NCBI RefSeq assembly: GCF_030973515.1
Contig: NZ_JARGZA010000002.1
Coordinates: 186,001-250,000 of the forward strand
DNA: 64,000 nt
Direction: 5' to 3'
Source of the DNA: Jannaschia maritima
GTDB lineage: Bacteria; Pseudomonadota; Alphaproteobacteria; Rhodobacterales; Rhodobacteraceae
Shown here piece by piece: positions 16,938 to 26,335 of the stretch (position 1 is the first letter of the stretch; every line of letters starts with the position of its first letter). The position numbers and the translations under genes were made by a program. Below the pieces are notes generated by a model. It saw nothing but the letters and a program-made list of their open reading frames with translations, ran no database searches and was not told where the DNA came from.

Positions 16938-17830
16938 GCATCCTCCACCAATCTGCGGCACAATGCCCCGAACGGGATTCCCGCCTCGGCCGCGGCCTCG
17001 GGCGTCAGCGAGGTCGGCGTCATGCCGGGCTGGGTGTTCGTTTCCAGCACCAGCAGCCCTTGCCCGCCCTCGTCCCAGCGAAAATCGGTCCGGCTGAGCG
17101 AACGGCAGCCCAGCGCGTCGTGGGCGCGGCGTGCGAGGTCGCGGCAGGCCTGTGTAACCTCATCGGGGATGGCGGCGGGGATCACGTGACGCGATCCGCC
17201 CGGCGCGTACTTCGCGTCGTAGTCGTACCAGCCGTCCGTCACGATCTCGGTCACGGCCAGCGCCACATCGCCCAGCACCGTGCAGGTCAGCTCGCGCCCG
17301 GGAACATAGGCTTCGACCATGACCGTGTCGGGCATGTCGTCGCCCAGGGCGGGCGGGCGGTTTGCGCCCTGGGGCACGATATAGACGCCCACGGACGACC
17401 CTTCGTCGTTGGGCTTCACGACATAGGGGGGGGGCATCACGTGCAACGCGGCGGCCCGTGCCTTCGGAACGATGACGCCATCTGGAACCGGTATCCCCTG
17501 CGCGCGGAACAGGTCCTTCGTGCGCGTCTTGTCGATCGCCAGCGCGGAGGCCAACACCCCGGAATGGGTATAGCGCAGCCCGAGCCAATCCATCAGTCCC
17601 TGGACGCGCCCGTCCTCGCCGAACGGCCCGTGCAGCGCGTTGAAGACCACGTCGGGCGCCAGGTCGATCAGGCGCGCGGGCAGATCGGCGCCGGCATCCA
17701 GTTCCGTCACGTCGAACCCCTCGCCCCGCAGCGCCACGGCGCAGCCACGCCCTGTCGAGAGCGAAACCTCGCGCTCGGCCGATCGGCCGCCCATCAGGAC
17801 GACGACGTGCTTGGGTTGCCCCTCAGACAT
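16925..17830 (-). CDS. ddl: D-alanine--D-alanine ligase
   Basis: An ATP-grasp ligase making D-Ala-D-Ala for the peptidoglycan pentapeptide. The 301-residue protein has the N-terminal VVVLMGGRSAEREVSL (the Glu positions the first D-Ala), HGPFGEDGRVQG, the ATP lid region VVKPNDEGSSVGV, and the C-terminal metal site ETNTQPGMT (Glu and Asn ligands) followed by a serine-rich end. The ATG at 17830 gives the usual family N-terminus; a GTG at 17842 is possible. It sits between murB and ftsQ, as in many alphaproteobacterial division clusters. Confidence 0.95.
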   Translation of the reverse strand: MSEGQPKHVVVLMGGRSAEREVSLSTGRGCAVALRGEGFDVTELDAGADLPARLIDLAPDVVFNALHGPFGEDGRVQGLMDWLGLRYTHSGVLASALAIDKTRTKDLFRAQGIPVPDGVIVPKARAAALHVMPPPYVVKPNDEGSSVGVYIVPQGANRPPALGDDMPDTVMVEAYVPGRELTCTVLGDVALAVTEIVTDGWYDYDAKYAPGGSRHVIPAAIPDEVTQACRDLARRAHDALGCRSLSRTDFRWDEGGQGLLVLETNTQPGMTPTSLTPEAAAEAGIPFGALCRRLVEDAWIR

Positions 17831-17886
17831 GCCCGTACCCACTGCCCTATGCGGGACGCTTGTGCCGCGCCCTCGCCGTTACCGCC

Positions 17887-18852
17887 TCAGCCCCGCCCGG
17901 TCTCGTCGCCGGACGTTCGGGGCCCCACCGGTTCTCCGACCCGCTTCACTTCCCAGTCTAATCGTATCCCGCTGTGGCGGAAGACCCTTTCGCGGACCTC
18001 CTCGCCCAGTTCCTCAAGGTCCGCGGCGGTCGCGCCGCCCCGGTTGACCAGGAAGTTGGGGTGCTTGGGCGACATGACCGCCCCGCCCCGCACGTGACCC
18101 CGCAGGCCGGCATCGTCGATCACCTTCCACGCCTTCAGGTCGTGGACGTCGTCCGCCCGGCCCGTGCTGCTGAACCCCGCGGGGTTGCGGAACGTGCTGC
18201 CGGCGCTGCGGTCCTTCGTCGGCTGCGTCGCATCCCGGCGGGCGAGCTGCTCGTCCATCCGCGCCGCCAGTTCGGCCGGTTCGCCGCCCGGTGCGTCGAA
18301 CGTGGCCGCGACGATCAACGTTTCGGGATCCAGTCCGCTGCTGCGATAGGCCAGCGCCAGGTCCCCCGCCGGGATCGTCACGACGCCGCCCCCGCGCGTC
18401 ACGGCACGCACCTCGACCAGATGGTCCGCGACATACGTGCCATAGCATCCGGCGTTCATGGCGACCGCACCCCCGATGCTGCCCGGGATGGTCCGCAGGA
18501 AGGTCAGGTCAAGCCCGTCGGTGGCGGCCCTCCGCGCGAGATGCGCATCCAGCATCGCTGCACCCGCGGTGACCGTGTGGCCGTCGCGGGCATAGGACGC
18601 GAAGGCCCGTCCCAAACGAACGACGACGCCGCGGATGCCCCCGTCGCGCACGATCAGGTTGGACCCCACGCCCATCGGAAAGACCGCCACGCCCGCAGGC
18701 AGATCCCGCAGGAACGCGGCCAGGTCCGCCTCGTCTGCCGGTTGGAACAGCCAGTCGGCCGGGCCGCCCACGCGGAGCCACGTCAGCCCGTCCAGCGGCC
18801 GGTCGCGGGTCAGCGTTCCGCGAACCGGGGGCATGTCCAGCAAGGCGGTCAC
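17887..18852 (-). CDS. murB: UDP-N-acetylenolpyruvoylglucosamine reductase
   Basis: An FAD- and NADPH-dependent enzyme that makes UDP-MurNAc. The 321-residue protein has the FAD-binding segments [25 protein letters not shown] and [17 protein letters not shown]. The catalytic serine sits in [11 protein letters not shown], and [18 protein letters not shown] lies near the end (type I/II MurB hallmarks). It starts at GTG 18852, overlapping the murC stop (GTGA), and is therefore coupled to murC. Confidence 0.95.
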   Translation of the reverse strand: MTALLDMPPVRGTLTRDRPLDGLTWLRVGGPADWLFQPADEADLAAFLRDLPAGVAVFPMGVGSNLIVRDGGIRGVVVRLGRAFASYARDGHTVTAGAAMLDAHLARRAATDGLDLTFLRTIPGSIGGAVAMNAGCYGTYVADHLVEVRAVTRGGGVVTIPAGDLALAYRSSGLDPETLIVAATFDAPGGEPAELAARMDEQLARRDATQPTKDRSAGSTFRNPAGFSSTGRADDVHDLKAWKVIDDAGLRGHVRGGAVMSPKHPNFLVNRGGATAADLEELGEEVRERVFRHSGIRLDWEVKRVGEPVGPRTSGDETGRG

Positions 18853-20258
18853 GCCGCCATGCCATTCAGCCGTTCGGGCAGGGCGCGCGCCCAGGCGCTG
18901 ATCGTGCCTGCGCCCAGGCAGACGACGATGTCACCTGGTCGGGCCTGCTCGCGGACCAGACGCTCCAAATCCGCTTCGTCCACCACGGCGCGGGCGTGGC
19001 GGTGGCCCGTACGGATCAGACCCGCGACCAGGTCGTCGCGGGTCGCCCCCTCGATCACATCCTCGCCCGCCGCATAGACGTCGGCGATGCCCACCACGTC
19101 GGCATCCGTGAAGCAGCCGCAGAAGTCGTCGAACAGGTCGTGCAACCGGGAATAGCGGTGGGGTTGGTGGACCGCTATCACGCGGCCCTCGTCCCCGATG
19201 GCCTGACGTGCGGCCCGCAGCACGGCCGCGATCTCGACCGGGTGGTGTCCGTAATCGTCGATGATCGGCACGCCGTGCCAGTCGCCGACCCTCGTGAAGC
19301 GGCGGTTCACGCCCCCGAACGACGCCAGCCCGTCGCGGATCACGTCCTTCGGCACGCCGAGCTCGCGGGCCACCGCGACGGCGGCCAGCGCGTTGCTGAC
19401 GTTGTGGTCCCCCGGCATCGGCAGGCGGCACCCTTCGATCATCTGATCCTCCGCCTGGAGGGCCACGTCGAAATGCGCGACCCCGGCCTCGTAGCGCAGG
19501 TTCAGCGCACGGATGTCGGCCTGCGCGTTGAACCCGAAGGTCACGACCTTGCGGTCCGTGATCCGGCCGACGAGGGCGCGTACCTCCGGATGATCGGTGC
19601 AGCAGATCGCCACGCCGTAGAACGGAATGTTCGACACGAAGTCGGTGAAGCCCTGGCGCAGCCGCTCGATCGTGCCCCAATGCTCCATATGCTCCGGGTC
19701 GATGTTCGTCACGATCGCCATCGTCGCGGGCAGCCGGTTGAAGGTGCCGTCGCTCTCGTCGGCCTCCACCACCATCCACTCGCCCTGCCCCTGCCTGGCG
19801 TTGGAGCCGTAGGCGTGGATGATGCCTCCGTTCACGACGGTGGGATCCTCCTCCGCCGCGTCCAGCAGGGCCGCGACCATCGTCGTGGTGGTCGTCTTGC
19901 CGTGCGTGCCCGCGACCGCGATGTTCGACTTCAATCGCATCAGTTCGGCCAGCATCTCGGCCCGGCGCACGACCGGCAGGCCCCGGGCCCGCGCCGCGTC
20001 CAGCTCCGGGTTGCCCGGCTTGATCGCCGACGAGATGACGACGACCTCCGCCCCTTCCAGGTTGTGCGCGCGTTGCCCGATGAAGACCCGCGCACCCAGC
20101 GTCTCCAACCGACGGGTAATGTCGCTGGCCTTCGCATCCGATCCCTGCACGACGAAGCCCTGGGACATCAGCACCTCGGCGATGCCGGACATGCCGATGC
20201 CGCCGATGCCCACGAAGTGGATCGGTCCGGTCTGGTTGGGCAGCTTCGTCGCGTTCAT
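18849..20258 (-). CDS. murC: UDP-N-acetylmuramate--L-alanine ligase
   Basis: The first Mur ligase, adding L-Ala to UDP-MurNAc with ATP. The 469-residue protein has the Rossmann-like [18 protein letters not shown] at 13-30, the P-loop [18 protein letters not shown] near 109-126, and the metal-binding glutamate in [22 protein letters not shown] segment follows. The start overlaps the murG stop by 4 bases. In several relatives a DUF2484 gene separates murC and murB, but here they overlap directly. Confidence 0.97.
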   Translation of the reverse strand: MNATKLPNQTGPIHFVGIGGIGMSGIAEVLMSQGFVVQGSDAKASDITRRLETLGARVFIGQRAHNLEGAEVVVISSAIKPGNPELDAARARGLPVVRRAEMLAELMRLKSNIAVAGTHGKTTTTTMVAALLDAAEEDPTVVNGGIIHAYGSNARQGQGEWMVVEADESDGTFNRLPATMAIVTNIDPEHMEHWGTIERLRQGFTDFVSNIPFYGVAICCTDHPEVRALVGRITDRKVVTFGFNAQADIRALNLRYEAGVAHFDVALQAEDQMIEGCRLPMPGDHNVSNALAAVAVARELGVPKDVIRDGLASFGGVNRRFTRVGDWHGVPIIDDYGHHPVEIAAVLRAARQAIGDEGRVIAVHQPHRYSRLHDLFDDFCGCFTDADVVGIADVYAAGEDVIEGATRDDLVAGLIRTGHRHARAVVDEADLERLVREQARPGDIVVCLGAGTISAWARALPERLNGMAA

Positions 20259-21361
20259 GGCGTTCTCCCATGGGTGGTGGCGATGGATTGCACAAGGTCC
20301 GCCAGCCGATCGGCGGCGTCCGGTATAGCGGTCGACAGGGCCGCGCGAGCCATCTGCTGCGCGCCCTGCTCGTTCGACAGGATCAACTCGACCTGCTGGG
20401 CCAGGCTGTCCGGGGTCAGCTTGCTTTCAGGCAGCAGGATCGCGGCACCCGCATCGACCAGCGCGCGGGCGTTGGCCGTCTGCTCGTCCCGGATGGCGGA
20501 TGCCAACGGCACCAGGATCGAAGGCCGCCCGATCACGCCGATATCGGCCACCGTGCTGGCCCCCGACCGGGCGATCACCAGTTGCGCGTCGGCCATGCGG
20601 TTGGGCACGTCCTCGAAGAAGGTCTGGATGTCGGCCGCGATCCCGGCCGCATCGTAGGCCGCGACTACGCGGTCCACGTCCTCGGATCGGGCCTGGTGGG
20701 ACACGCGCAGATGCGTGCGCATCGCGTCCGGCAGGGCGGCCAGGGCGGCGGGCACGACGTCCGACAGGATGCGCGCGCCCTGCGATCCGCCCAGCACCAG
20801 CACCGACATCGGATAGTCCCCGGGCGGGATGTACGGCGCGCCCGCACGGTCCAGGACGGCGCCGCGGACGGGGTTGCCGGTATGGACGCCCTCGACGCCG
20901 CCGGGCAGGTCGGCCGGCCAGGTGCCGCAGGCGACCGCATGCACGCGCCGCGCGAACAGCTGGTTCACCCGACCCAGGACCCCGTTCTGTTCGTGAATCA
21001 GACGCGGCAGCTTCATCGCCGCCGCGGCGCTCAATGCGGGGATGGCGGGATATCCGCCGAAGCCCACGACCACGCCGGGCCGATCCCGCCGGAACCGCGT
21101 CCACGCAGCCGCCACGCCCGCCCCGATGCGGAGAGGGGCCGCCAACCGACCCGCCGCGCCCCCGCGCGCCGGCGTGGCCGAGGACACGACCTCGACCGGC
21201 ACGACGTCTGGGAACCCGCCCGCATAGCGCGCGCCGCGGGCATCGGTGGACAGCGCGACCGACCAGCCCCGGTCCAGCATGACCTCCGCCAGGGACTGAG
21301 CGGGGAACATGTGCCCCCCCGTGCCGCCCGCCGCGATGACCAGATGCCCCCGGGCCGTCAC
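20255..21361 (-). CDS. murG: UDP-GlcNAc:lipid I GlcNAc transferase
   Basis: A GT-B glycosyltransferase at the cytoplasmic membrane face that converts lipid I to lipid II. The 368-residue protein begins at GTG 21361 with the glycine-rich loop [13 protein letters not shown]. The second donor loop is [18 protein letters not shown], and the UDP-GlcNAc site is [17 protein letters not shown], followed by [14 protein letters not shown]. It overlaps ftsW by 4 bases (GTGA). The longer frame reaching 22462 is an out-of-frame reading of ftsW. Confidence 0.97.
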   Translation of the reverse strand: MTARGHLVIAAGGTGGHMFPAQSLAEVMLDRGWSVALSTDARGARYAGGFPDVVPVEVVSSATPARGGAAGRLAAPLRIGAGVAAAWTRFRRDRPGVVVGFGGYPAIPALSAAAAMKLPRLIHEQNGVLGRVNQLFARRVHAVACGTWPADLPGGVEGVHTGNPVRGAVLDRAGAPYIPPGDYPMSVLVLGGSQGARILSDVVPAALAALPDAMRTHLRVSHQARSEDVDRVVAAYDAAGIAADIQTFFEDVPNRMADAQLVIARSGASTVADIGVIGRPSILVPLASAIRDEQTANARALVDAGAAILLPESKLTPDSLAQQVELILSNEQGAQQMARAALSTAIPDAADRLADLVQSIATTHGRTP

Positions 21362-22524
21362 CGCGCCCCCCGCAGGAGGTGATCGCCGATATCGTTCTGT
21401 GGCCGCGTCCGGGTGAACGCCAGCAGCATCCCCGTCAACGCACCCATCGCCACCAGCGACGACCCGCCATAGCTGACGAAGGGCAGCGTCATGCCCTTCG
21501 CGGGCAGCAGGCGCACGGCGACGCCCAGGTTCACGAAGGCCTGCGCCGCGAACAGAACCGTCAGCCCGGTGCCGGCCAGCCGACAGAACAGGTCCCGCTC
21601 CCGCGTCAGTCGCATCAGGCAGCGCAGGGTCACCGTGGCGAACAGCGCGGTGATGAACAGCACCATGACCAGACCGTACTCCTCCGCCGCGACGGCGACG
21701 ATGAAGTCGGTATGCGCGTCGGGCAGGTTCCACTTCACCTGCCCCTCGTTCACGCCGGTCCCGAAGATGCCGCCCTCGCGGATGGCGTCGGTGGCATAGC
21801 CGAGCTGCGTCCTTGGATCGATCTCCGGGTTCAGGAACCCGTCGATGCGTCGCGCGAAGTGCTCTGAGTTGTGATAGGCGAACAGCCCGACCAGGACCAC
21901 GGCGGCGACCACGCCCGTCAGCAACGCGATCGGCGCGCCCGCCACGAAATAGATCGACGACCACGCCACCAGCGTCAGCATCGCCTGCCCGAAATCGGGC
22001 TGCAGGGCCAGGAACGCCAGGATGACCACCGTGATGGCCGCCGAGATCGTCTTGCCCGGCGGCCCGTGCGGCGCGTGGCTGGCGGCCATCAGCCAGGCGG
22101 TCAGGATGACGAAGACGGGCTTCAGGAACTCCGACGGTTGCAACGAGGCGAAGCCCAGCGAGTACCACCGAACCGCCCCCTTGCCGAAATCCGTTCCCAG
22201 CACCGGCAACAGCGCGACCGCGACGAAGGCGCCAACGAAGCCCAACACGCCCAACCGGCGGATCGCGGTGGGCGACATCGCGCTGGCCACGGCCATGACG
22301 GCAAAGGCCATCACCCCGAACACCAGTTGCCGCTCGACGTAGTGGAAGGGCCGCAGGCCGTTCCGTTCGGCCAGGGGGACCGAGGCCGCGAGGCCCAGGA
22401 GGATGCCGACGGCGAACAGCGTCAGAAGGCACCCGAGGGTCACCTTGTCCACCGTGCGCCACCAGCGCGACAGGATGGCCTCGCCCGGGAGGGGCGCGAC
22501 CGTGCCATGCGCGATCTCGGTCAT
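21358..22524 (-). CDS. ftsW: Lipid II polymerase FtsW (SEDS family)
   Basis: A septal peptidoglycan glycosyltransferase of the SEDS family, working with FtsI. The 388-residue protein has about ten membrane helices. SEDS landmarks include the large periplasmic loop with [14 protein letters not shown], the segment [29 protein letters not shown], and the catalytic-loop region [27 protein letters not shown] lies near the end. This is the first gene of an eight-gene run (ftsW to ftsZ) and has a CtrA-type box about 90 bases upstream. mraY, murD and ftsI are not adjacent: the next upstream gene is folE2. Confidence 0.96.
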   Translation of the reverse strand: MTEIAHGTVAPLPGEAILSRWWRTVDKVTLGCLLTLFAVGILLGLAASVPLAERNGLRPFHYVERQLVFGVMAFAVMAVASAMSPTAIRRLGVLGFVGAFVAVALLPVLGTDFGKGAVRWYSLGFASLQPSEFLKPVFVILTAWLMAASHAPHGPPGKTISAAITVVILAFLALQPDFGQAMLTLVAWSSIYFVAGAPIALLTGVVAAVVLVGLFAYHNSEHFARRIDGFLNPEIDPRTQLGYATDAIREGGIFGTGVNEGQVKWNLPDAHTDFIVAVAAEEYGLVMVLFITALFATVTLRCLMRLTRERDLFCRLAGTGLTVLFAAQAFVNLGVAVRLLPAKGMTLPFVSYGGSSLVAMGALTGMLLAFTRTRPQNDIGDHLLRGAR

Positions 22525-22590
22525 GTGTCCGCCTGCATACTGCCCGCGCCCGGTTGATCCGGGCTGCGGGGACGACCTTAGCGCAAGCCG

Positions 22591-22630
22591 ATTCGTCCGA
22601 CCAGAGAAAAGGGGTTAAGCGGGGGTTAAC
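22591..22630 (-). promoter_or_regulatory. CtrA-type box and candidate promoter of the ftsW-ftsZ cluster
   Basis: TTAA (22615-22618), exactly 7 bases, then TTAA (22626-22629) flanked by C matches the CtrA consensus TTAA-N7-TTAAC. On the minus strand the proximal TTAAC could act as a -35-region element, with ACGAAT (22591-22596) 17 bases downstream as a weak -10. The site is 91-102 bases before the ftsW start. In Caulobacter CtrA controls division genes directly; control here is inferred. Confidence 0.65.
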
Positions 22631-22783
22631 GAGGGGCCCCGGGGGCCGCGGCGGGGCGGACGGACGGCGACGGCGACACGCCCGGCCACGTGGCGGGCAA
22701 CGCAGAACCGGCGAAGATCGAGGGGATCGACGCGATCGGCCGAAGGCTGCCGACGGGGTCGGGCACGCGCCCGGGGTCGCCCA

Positions 22784-23833
22784 TCAGCCCCCGTGGACCA
22801 GCGTCCCGAACAGCCCCGGCTCCAGCGTCGGGGCCTCGAACAGCGCGCCCGACGTCAGCACCGACACCGCGTCGTGGCTGTGCAGGCTTTCCTGGTGGCT
22901 GGCGACGACGCGGAAGTCGCCGACCCCCTCCATCCCGTCCAGCCCCTGCGCGAACAGGCGCACCGCGTCCTCGACGAAGATCGGGTTGGCCGCGTTGAGC
23001 TCGGCGAAGGCCTGCTCGTCCTCGCGCTTGACCATGACCTGCGTTTCGGTGGGGACCTGCGCGCGGCACATCTCGATCACGTCCTCCACCCCGACGGCAC
23101 CCGTCACCTGCAGCGACAGGCGGGCGACCGAACGCTGGGAATGCGGCGTGGCCAGGACACCGCGGGTGCGCCGCGCGTGCTCCGACAATTCCAGCGAACA
23201 GGGGCATGTCGACGCGTACACGTAATCCAGGTGCAGGACGCGGTGGCGCGCGCCCCCGTCCCGCACGACCTCCAGCGCCGCGTCGTAGTACTGCCAGCCC
23301 GTCAGGCCGGACCGCAGCGCAGACACCGGCAGGGGCACCTGGAAGCGGATCAGCAGGCGGGCATCCACCGCCGCCAGATCGGCGAGATAGGCCCGAAGGA
23401 CCCCCTCCACCGAAGCGAAGTCCAGGATGCCGGGACCGGCCTGGAACGTCCGCAGGATCCGGCTCATGTTGATGCCCTTGGTCCCGGCCTCCAGCGATAC
23501 GGTGCCGGAGACGTGGGCGTCCACGGGGCGCGGTCCCGCCCGCAACGGCAGGGTCAGGGGGGTGCGGAACCCCGCGACGCCGACGTGCTGGATGCGCCGG
23601 TCCGTCCCCCGGATGGTCGCCGCCGGGGCGTTCTGCAGATCGGGCAGCGTCGCGCGATAGGCCGCGTCCGCCACGTGCCCCGCATCGTAGGACGCTGCCA
23701 GGTCGGGATAGAGGTCGGGCGCCGGCGCCGCCGCGGCGCCCGCCCGGGCGCGATAGCGGCGCAGGACGTCCATCGCCGCCTGGGCGTCGGCGAGCGTCGG
23801 GTCACGGTCCAGGCCGGAAGCGTGCACGGTCAT
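22784..23833 (-). CDS. folE2: GTP cyclohydrolase I, type IB
   Basis: The metal-flexible GTP cyclohydrolase that makes dihydroneopterin triphosphate for folate synthesis (COG1469). The 349-residue protein has the GCYH-IB features: HVGVAGFRTPL near the start, the catalytic cysteine/metal segment STCPCSLELSEHARRT, a PHSQRSVARL run, and the E-rich ERVEDA-like part (EDAVRLFAQGLDGME) near the end. The ATG at 23833 follows GGGAGGGACCC. FolE2 often substitutes for FolE under zinc limitation, but no Zur-type site was recognised and it may be the only GTP cyclohydrolase. Confidence 0.93.
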   Translation of the reverse strand: MTVHASGLDRDPTLADAQAAMDVLRRYRARAGAAAAPAPDLYPDLAASYDAGHVADAAYRATLPDLQNAPAATIRGTDRRIQHVGVAGFRTPLTLPLRAGPRPVDAHVSGTVSLEAGTKGINMSRILRTFQAGPGILDFASVEGVLRAYLADLAAVDARLLIRFQVPLPVSALRSGLTGWQYYDAALEVVRDGGARHRVLHLDYVYASTCPCSLELSEHARRTRGVLATPHSQRSVARLSLQVTGAVGVEDVIEMCRAQVPTETQVMVKREDEQAFAELNAANPIFVEDAVRLFAQGLDGMEGVGDFRVVASHQESLHSHDAVSVLTSGALFEAPTLEPGLFGTLVHGG

Positions 23834-23992
23834 TCGGGTCCCTCCCGTTCGGCGCCGCGACACGAGGGAACCCCCGCCCCTTCCGCGGCGTCGCCGGCAA
23901 TATAGGGGGGACGCGCCACGATCAGAAGCCGGAAAGCGACCGGCCGCCCCCGGGAGGCAATCCGCGACCGCCGCCGGGGACCGCCTCCGGGG

Positions 23993-25198
23993 TCACGCCG
24001 CGCCGGCAGCGTCCAGCGCGCCCATGACGTCGGCCAGCAGGTCGCCCGCATCCTCCAACCCGCAGGACAGGCGCACCAGACCCGGCGTGATGCCCAGAAT
24101 CGCCTTCGTCTCGTCGGACAGGCGCTGATGCGTCGTGGTGGCGGGATGGGTGACGATCGACTTCGCATCGCCCAGGTTGTTCGAGATCACCACGATCCGC
24201 AGCGCGTTCAGGAACCGGAACGCCGCCTCCTTGCCCCCCCGGAGGTCCAGCGACAGCACCGTGCCCCCCTTGGCCATCTGCGCCTGCGCCAGCGCCGATT
24301 GCGGGTGCGTCGGCAGGTGGGGATGGATCACGCGGGCCAGCGCGGGGTGCCCTTCCAGCGATCGGGCCAGGTGAAGGGCGGTGTCAGCCTGCGCGTTCAC
24401 CCGCAGGTCCATGTGCTCCAGCCCCTTCAGCATGACCCAGGCGTTGAACGGCGACATCGCCCCGCCGGTATGCTTCAGGTACGGTTCCGCCACGCCCCGC
24501 ACGAAGTCGCGCGTCCCGCAGATCACGCCGCCCAGGCAGCGCCCCTGCCCGTCCACGTGCTTCGTCGTCGAATACACGACGACGTCCGCCCCCAGATCCA
24601 CCGCTTGGCTGAAGGTCGGCGTAGCGAAGACGTTGTCCACGATCACCATGGCGCCCACCGCGTGGGCCAGGTCGGCCACGCCCGCGACGTCCACCACTTC
24701 CAGCGCCGGGTTGCTGACGCTCTCGAAGAAGACCGCCTTCGTGTCGGGACGGATGGCCCCGTTCCAGGCGTCCAGGTCGGTCCCGTCCACGAAGTCCACC
24801 GCCACGCCATAGCGGGGCAGCACGTCCTCCAGGATGTACAGGCACGACCCGAACAGCGCGCGGGCCGACACCACGTGGTCCCCCGCTCGCAACATGGACG
24901 TCAGCGCGCCGTTGACCGCGGCCATGCCGCTCGCGGTGGCGAACGCGTCCTCCGTACCTTCCAGGGACGCGATGCGATCCTCGAACATCGCGACCGTCGG
25001 ATTGCCGTAGCGGGCATAGATGAACTCGTCCGGGCCCGCCTTCTGGAACCGCGCCTCCGCGATCTCGGCGGTGTCGTACACAAAGCCCTGCGTCAGGAAC
25101 ATCGCCTCCGACACCTCGCCGTATTGCGACCGGCGGGTGCCGGCATGCACGGCGCGGGTGCGCGCCGACAGGGTGCGGGGATCCTGGGTGTCCTTCAT
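23993..25198 (-). CDS. metZ: O-succinylhomoserine sulfhydrylase
   Basis: A PLP enzyme that condenses O-succinylhomoserine with sulfide to give homocysteine for methionine synthesis. The 401-residue protein has the Cys/Met-metabolism fold: RYGNPTVAMFE near the start, the SARALFGSCLYIL phosphate segment, VIVDNVFATPTF, the PLP lysine in VVYSTTKHVDG, and the C-terminal SLGDAKS-like NNLGDAKSIVTHPATTTH. An AGGAGG ribosome-binding site sits 5 bases before the ATG, and a SAM-II riboswitch lies upstream. That regulation favours a biosynthetic MetZ over methionine gamma-lyase or cystathionine enzymes of the same fold. Confidence 0.93.
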   Translation of the reverse strand: MKDTQDPRTLSARTRAVHAGTRRSQYGEVSEAMFLTQGFVYDTAEIAEARFQKAGPDEFIYARYGNPTVAMFEDRIASLEGTEDAFATASGMAAVNGALTSMLRAGDHVVSARALFGSCLYILEDVLPRYGVAVDFVDGTDLDAWNGAIRPDTKAVFFESVSNPALEVVDVAGVADLAHAVGAMVIVDNVFATPTFSQAVDLGADVVVYSTTKHVDGQGRCLGGVICGTRDFVRGVAEPYLKHTGGAMSPFNAWVMLKGLEHMDLRVNAQADTALHLARSLEGHPALARVIHPHLPTHPQSALAQAQMAKGGTVLSLDLRGGKEAAFRFLNALRIVVISNNLGDAKSIVTHPATTTHQRLSDETKAILGITPGLVRLSCGLEDAGDLLADVMGALDAAGAA

Positions 25199-25262
25199 CG
25201 CGGCCTCCTAAAGCCTGCTCTCACATCTCCGGGAGTGGCCGGGCCGCATGCGTGGCGGCCCC

Positions 25263-25318
25263 GAACCTCTTTAGCGGTATGTTTCACGAGGGCCGCAAGC
25301 CGGACGACAAATCCCCTC
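25263..25318 (-). ncRNA. SAM-II riboswitch upstream of metZ
   Basis: On the minus strand this leader has the conserved SAM-II pieces in order: GATTTG (25308-25313), CCGGCTTGCGGCC (25291-25303), GTGAAACAT (25279-25287) and CGCTAAAGAGG (25266-25276). These form the H-type pseudoknot that binds S-adenosylmethionine in alphaproteobacterial met leaders. It ends about 55 bases before the metZ ribosome-binding site, so high SAM should lower metZ translation. The match was judged by eye without a covariance model. Confidence 0.85.
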
Positions 25319-25326
25319 CGGCCCAT

Positions 25327-25355
25327 CCGCTAGCGGTCGCGCGACGATGGGTCAA
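25327..25355 (-). promoter_or_regulatory. Candidate metZ promoter
   Basis: TTGACC (25350-25355) and TAGCGG (25327-25332) are separated by 17 bases on the minus strand. This would start transcription at about 25320, immediately before the riboswitch. The -10 is weak, but the geometry agrees with the leader. Confidence 0.5.
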
Positions 25356-25424
25356 GGCGGCGGGGCTTGCGGGCGCGCGGGCGCTGCGCGACCGTTCCGA
25401 CGCACCGATCCGAAAGGCCCGCCC

Positions 25425-26129
25425 ATGACCGTCCCCATCGACCTGCACTTCTGGCCCACGCCCAACGGCTGGAAGGTCTCCATCGCCCTGGAGGAGATGG
25501 GCCTGCCCTACGACGTCCACCTCGTGAACATCCGCGAAGGCGATCAGCGCAAGCCCGAATACCTGAAGCTGTCTCCAAACGGACGGATGCCGGCCATCGT
25601 CGATCCCGAGGGCCCCGACGGCCACCCCATCGCGATCTTCGAATCCGGCGCGATCCTGCAATACTTGGCGCGCAAGACCGGCACGTTCGGCGGGCGCACC
25701 GAACGCGAGCGGATCGCCGTGGACCAGTGGCTGATGTGGCAGATGGGCGGCGTCGGTCCCATGGCAGGCCAAGCGCACCACTTCCTGAAGTACGCGCCCG
25801 CGATGGACCCGCCCCAGGACATCCCCTACGCGAAGGACCGCTATCGGGGGGAGGTCGCGCGCCTCTACGGCGTGCTCGACCGTCAACTGGAACGTCACAC
25901 CTTCGTCGCCACGGACGAGCCGACCATAGCGGACTTCTCGGTCTGGCCCTGGGCCTCGCTCTGGGAAGGGCAGCGGCAGACCCTCGACGACAAGCCGAAC
26001 CTTGCCCGGTGGCTCGACGTCATGGCCGCACGCCCCGGGGTCCGTGCGGGCCGCGCGCTCCACGCCGATCTGCGGCAGGACGGCGGTGCGGACGCGAAGG
26101 GCAACGCCAACCTGTTCGAACGTCGCTGA
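25425..26129 (+). CDS. Glutathione S-transferase, YghU/Nu-like
   Basis: A 234-residue two-domain GST. The thioredoxin-like domain (about 1-85) starts DLHFWPTPNGWKVSIALEEMGLPY and includes NGRMPAIVDPEG (cis-Pro) and the gamma-Glu-binding IFESGAILQYLA. The helical domain follows, with the N-capping ATDEPTIADFSVWPW motif. The sequence matches the YghU/YfcG type that conjugates or uses disulfide-bond glutathione. The ATG at 25425 starts the fold directly; the frame upstream to 25347 is not conserved. It is divergent from metZ. Confidence 0.9.
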   Translation: MTVPIDLHFWPTPNGWKVSIALEEMGLPYDVHLVNIREGDQRKPEYLKLSPNGRMPAIVDPEGPDGHPIAIFESGAILQYLARKTGTFGGRTERERIAVDQWLMWQMGGVGPMAGQAHHFLKYAPAMDPPQDIPYAKDRYRGEVARLYGVLDRQLERHTFVATDEPTIADFSVWPWASLWEGQRQTLDDKPNLARWLDVMAARPGVRAGRALHADLRQDGGADAKGNANLFERR

Positions 26130-26239
26130 TCGAAGGCGCGCACAGGTCCGCTGGACCCGTTCGCCCTGTCGCACGGCACTGGTGCAACCATCACCCGATC
26201 CCTAGGTTAGGATGGGTCTGAGGAAGGGATGCGAACGAC

Positions 26240-26335
26240 GTGCCGATGACGGGTCTGCAGAAGGTGGCCTTCGCCGCGCTGGCCGTGCTGGTCGGCCTGA
26301 CCGCGACCGGCATCCTGGGCGGGGGTCCGTTCTGA
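26240..26335 (+). CDS. 31-residue single-span membrane peptide before xpaC
   Basis: A short ORF starting at GTG 26240, 10 bases after AAGGGA (26224-26229), or at ATG 26246. It encodes a peptide with one hydrophobic helix (KVAFAALAVLVGLTATGIL) ending GGGPF. Its TGA shares one base with the xpaC ATG (TGATG), so translation is coupled. No homologue is recognised. The coupling and single span suggest a small membrane partner of XpaC or a leader peptide. Confidence 0.55.
   Translation: MPMTGLQKVAFAALAVLVGLTATGILGGGPF

Noticed and set aside
20255-22462. A 735-codon open frame spanning murG and antiphase ftsW
   Set aside because: Only the part from GTG 21361 matches MurG; the upstream part is ftsW read out of frame, where FtsW itself is intact in its own frame.
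25284-26174. Long minus-strand open frame over the glutathione S-transferase gene
   Set aside because: It is antisense to a clear GST, has no family-like sequence and reflects high-GC third-position bias.
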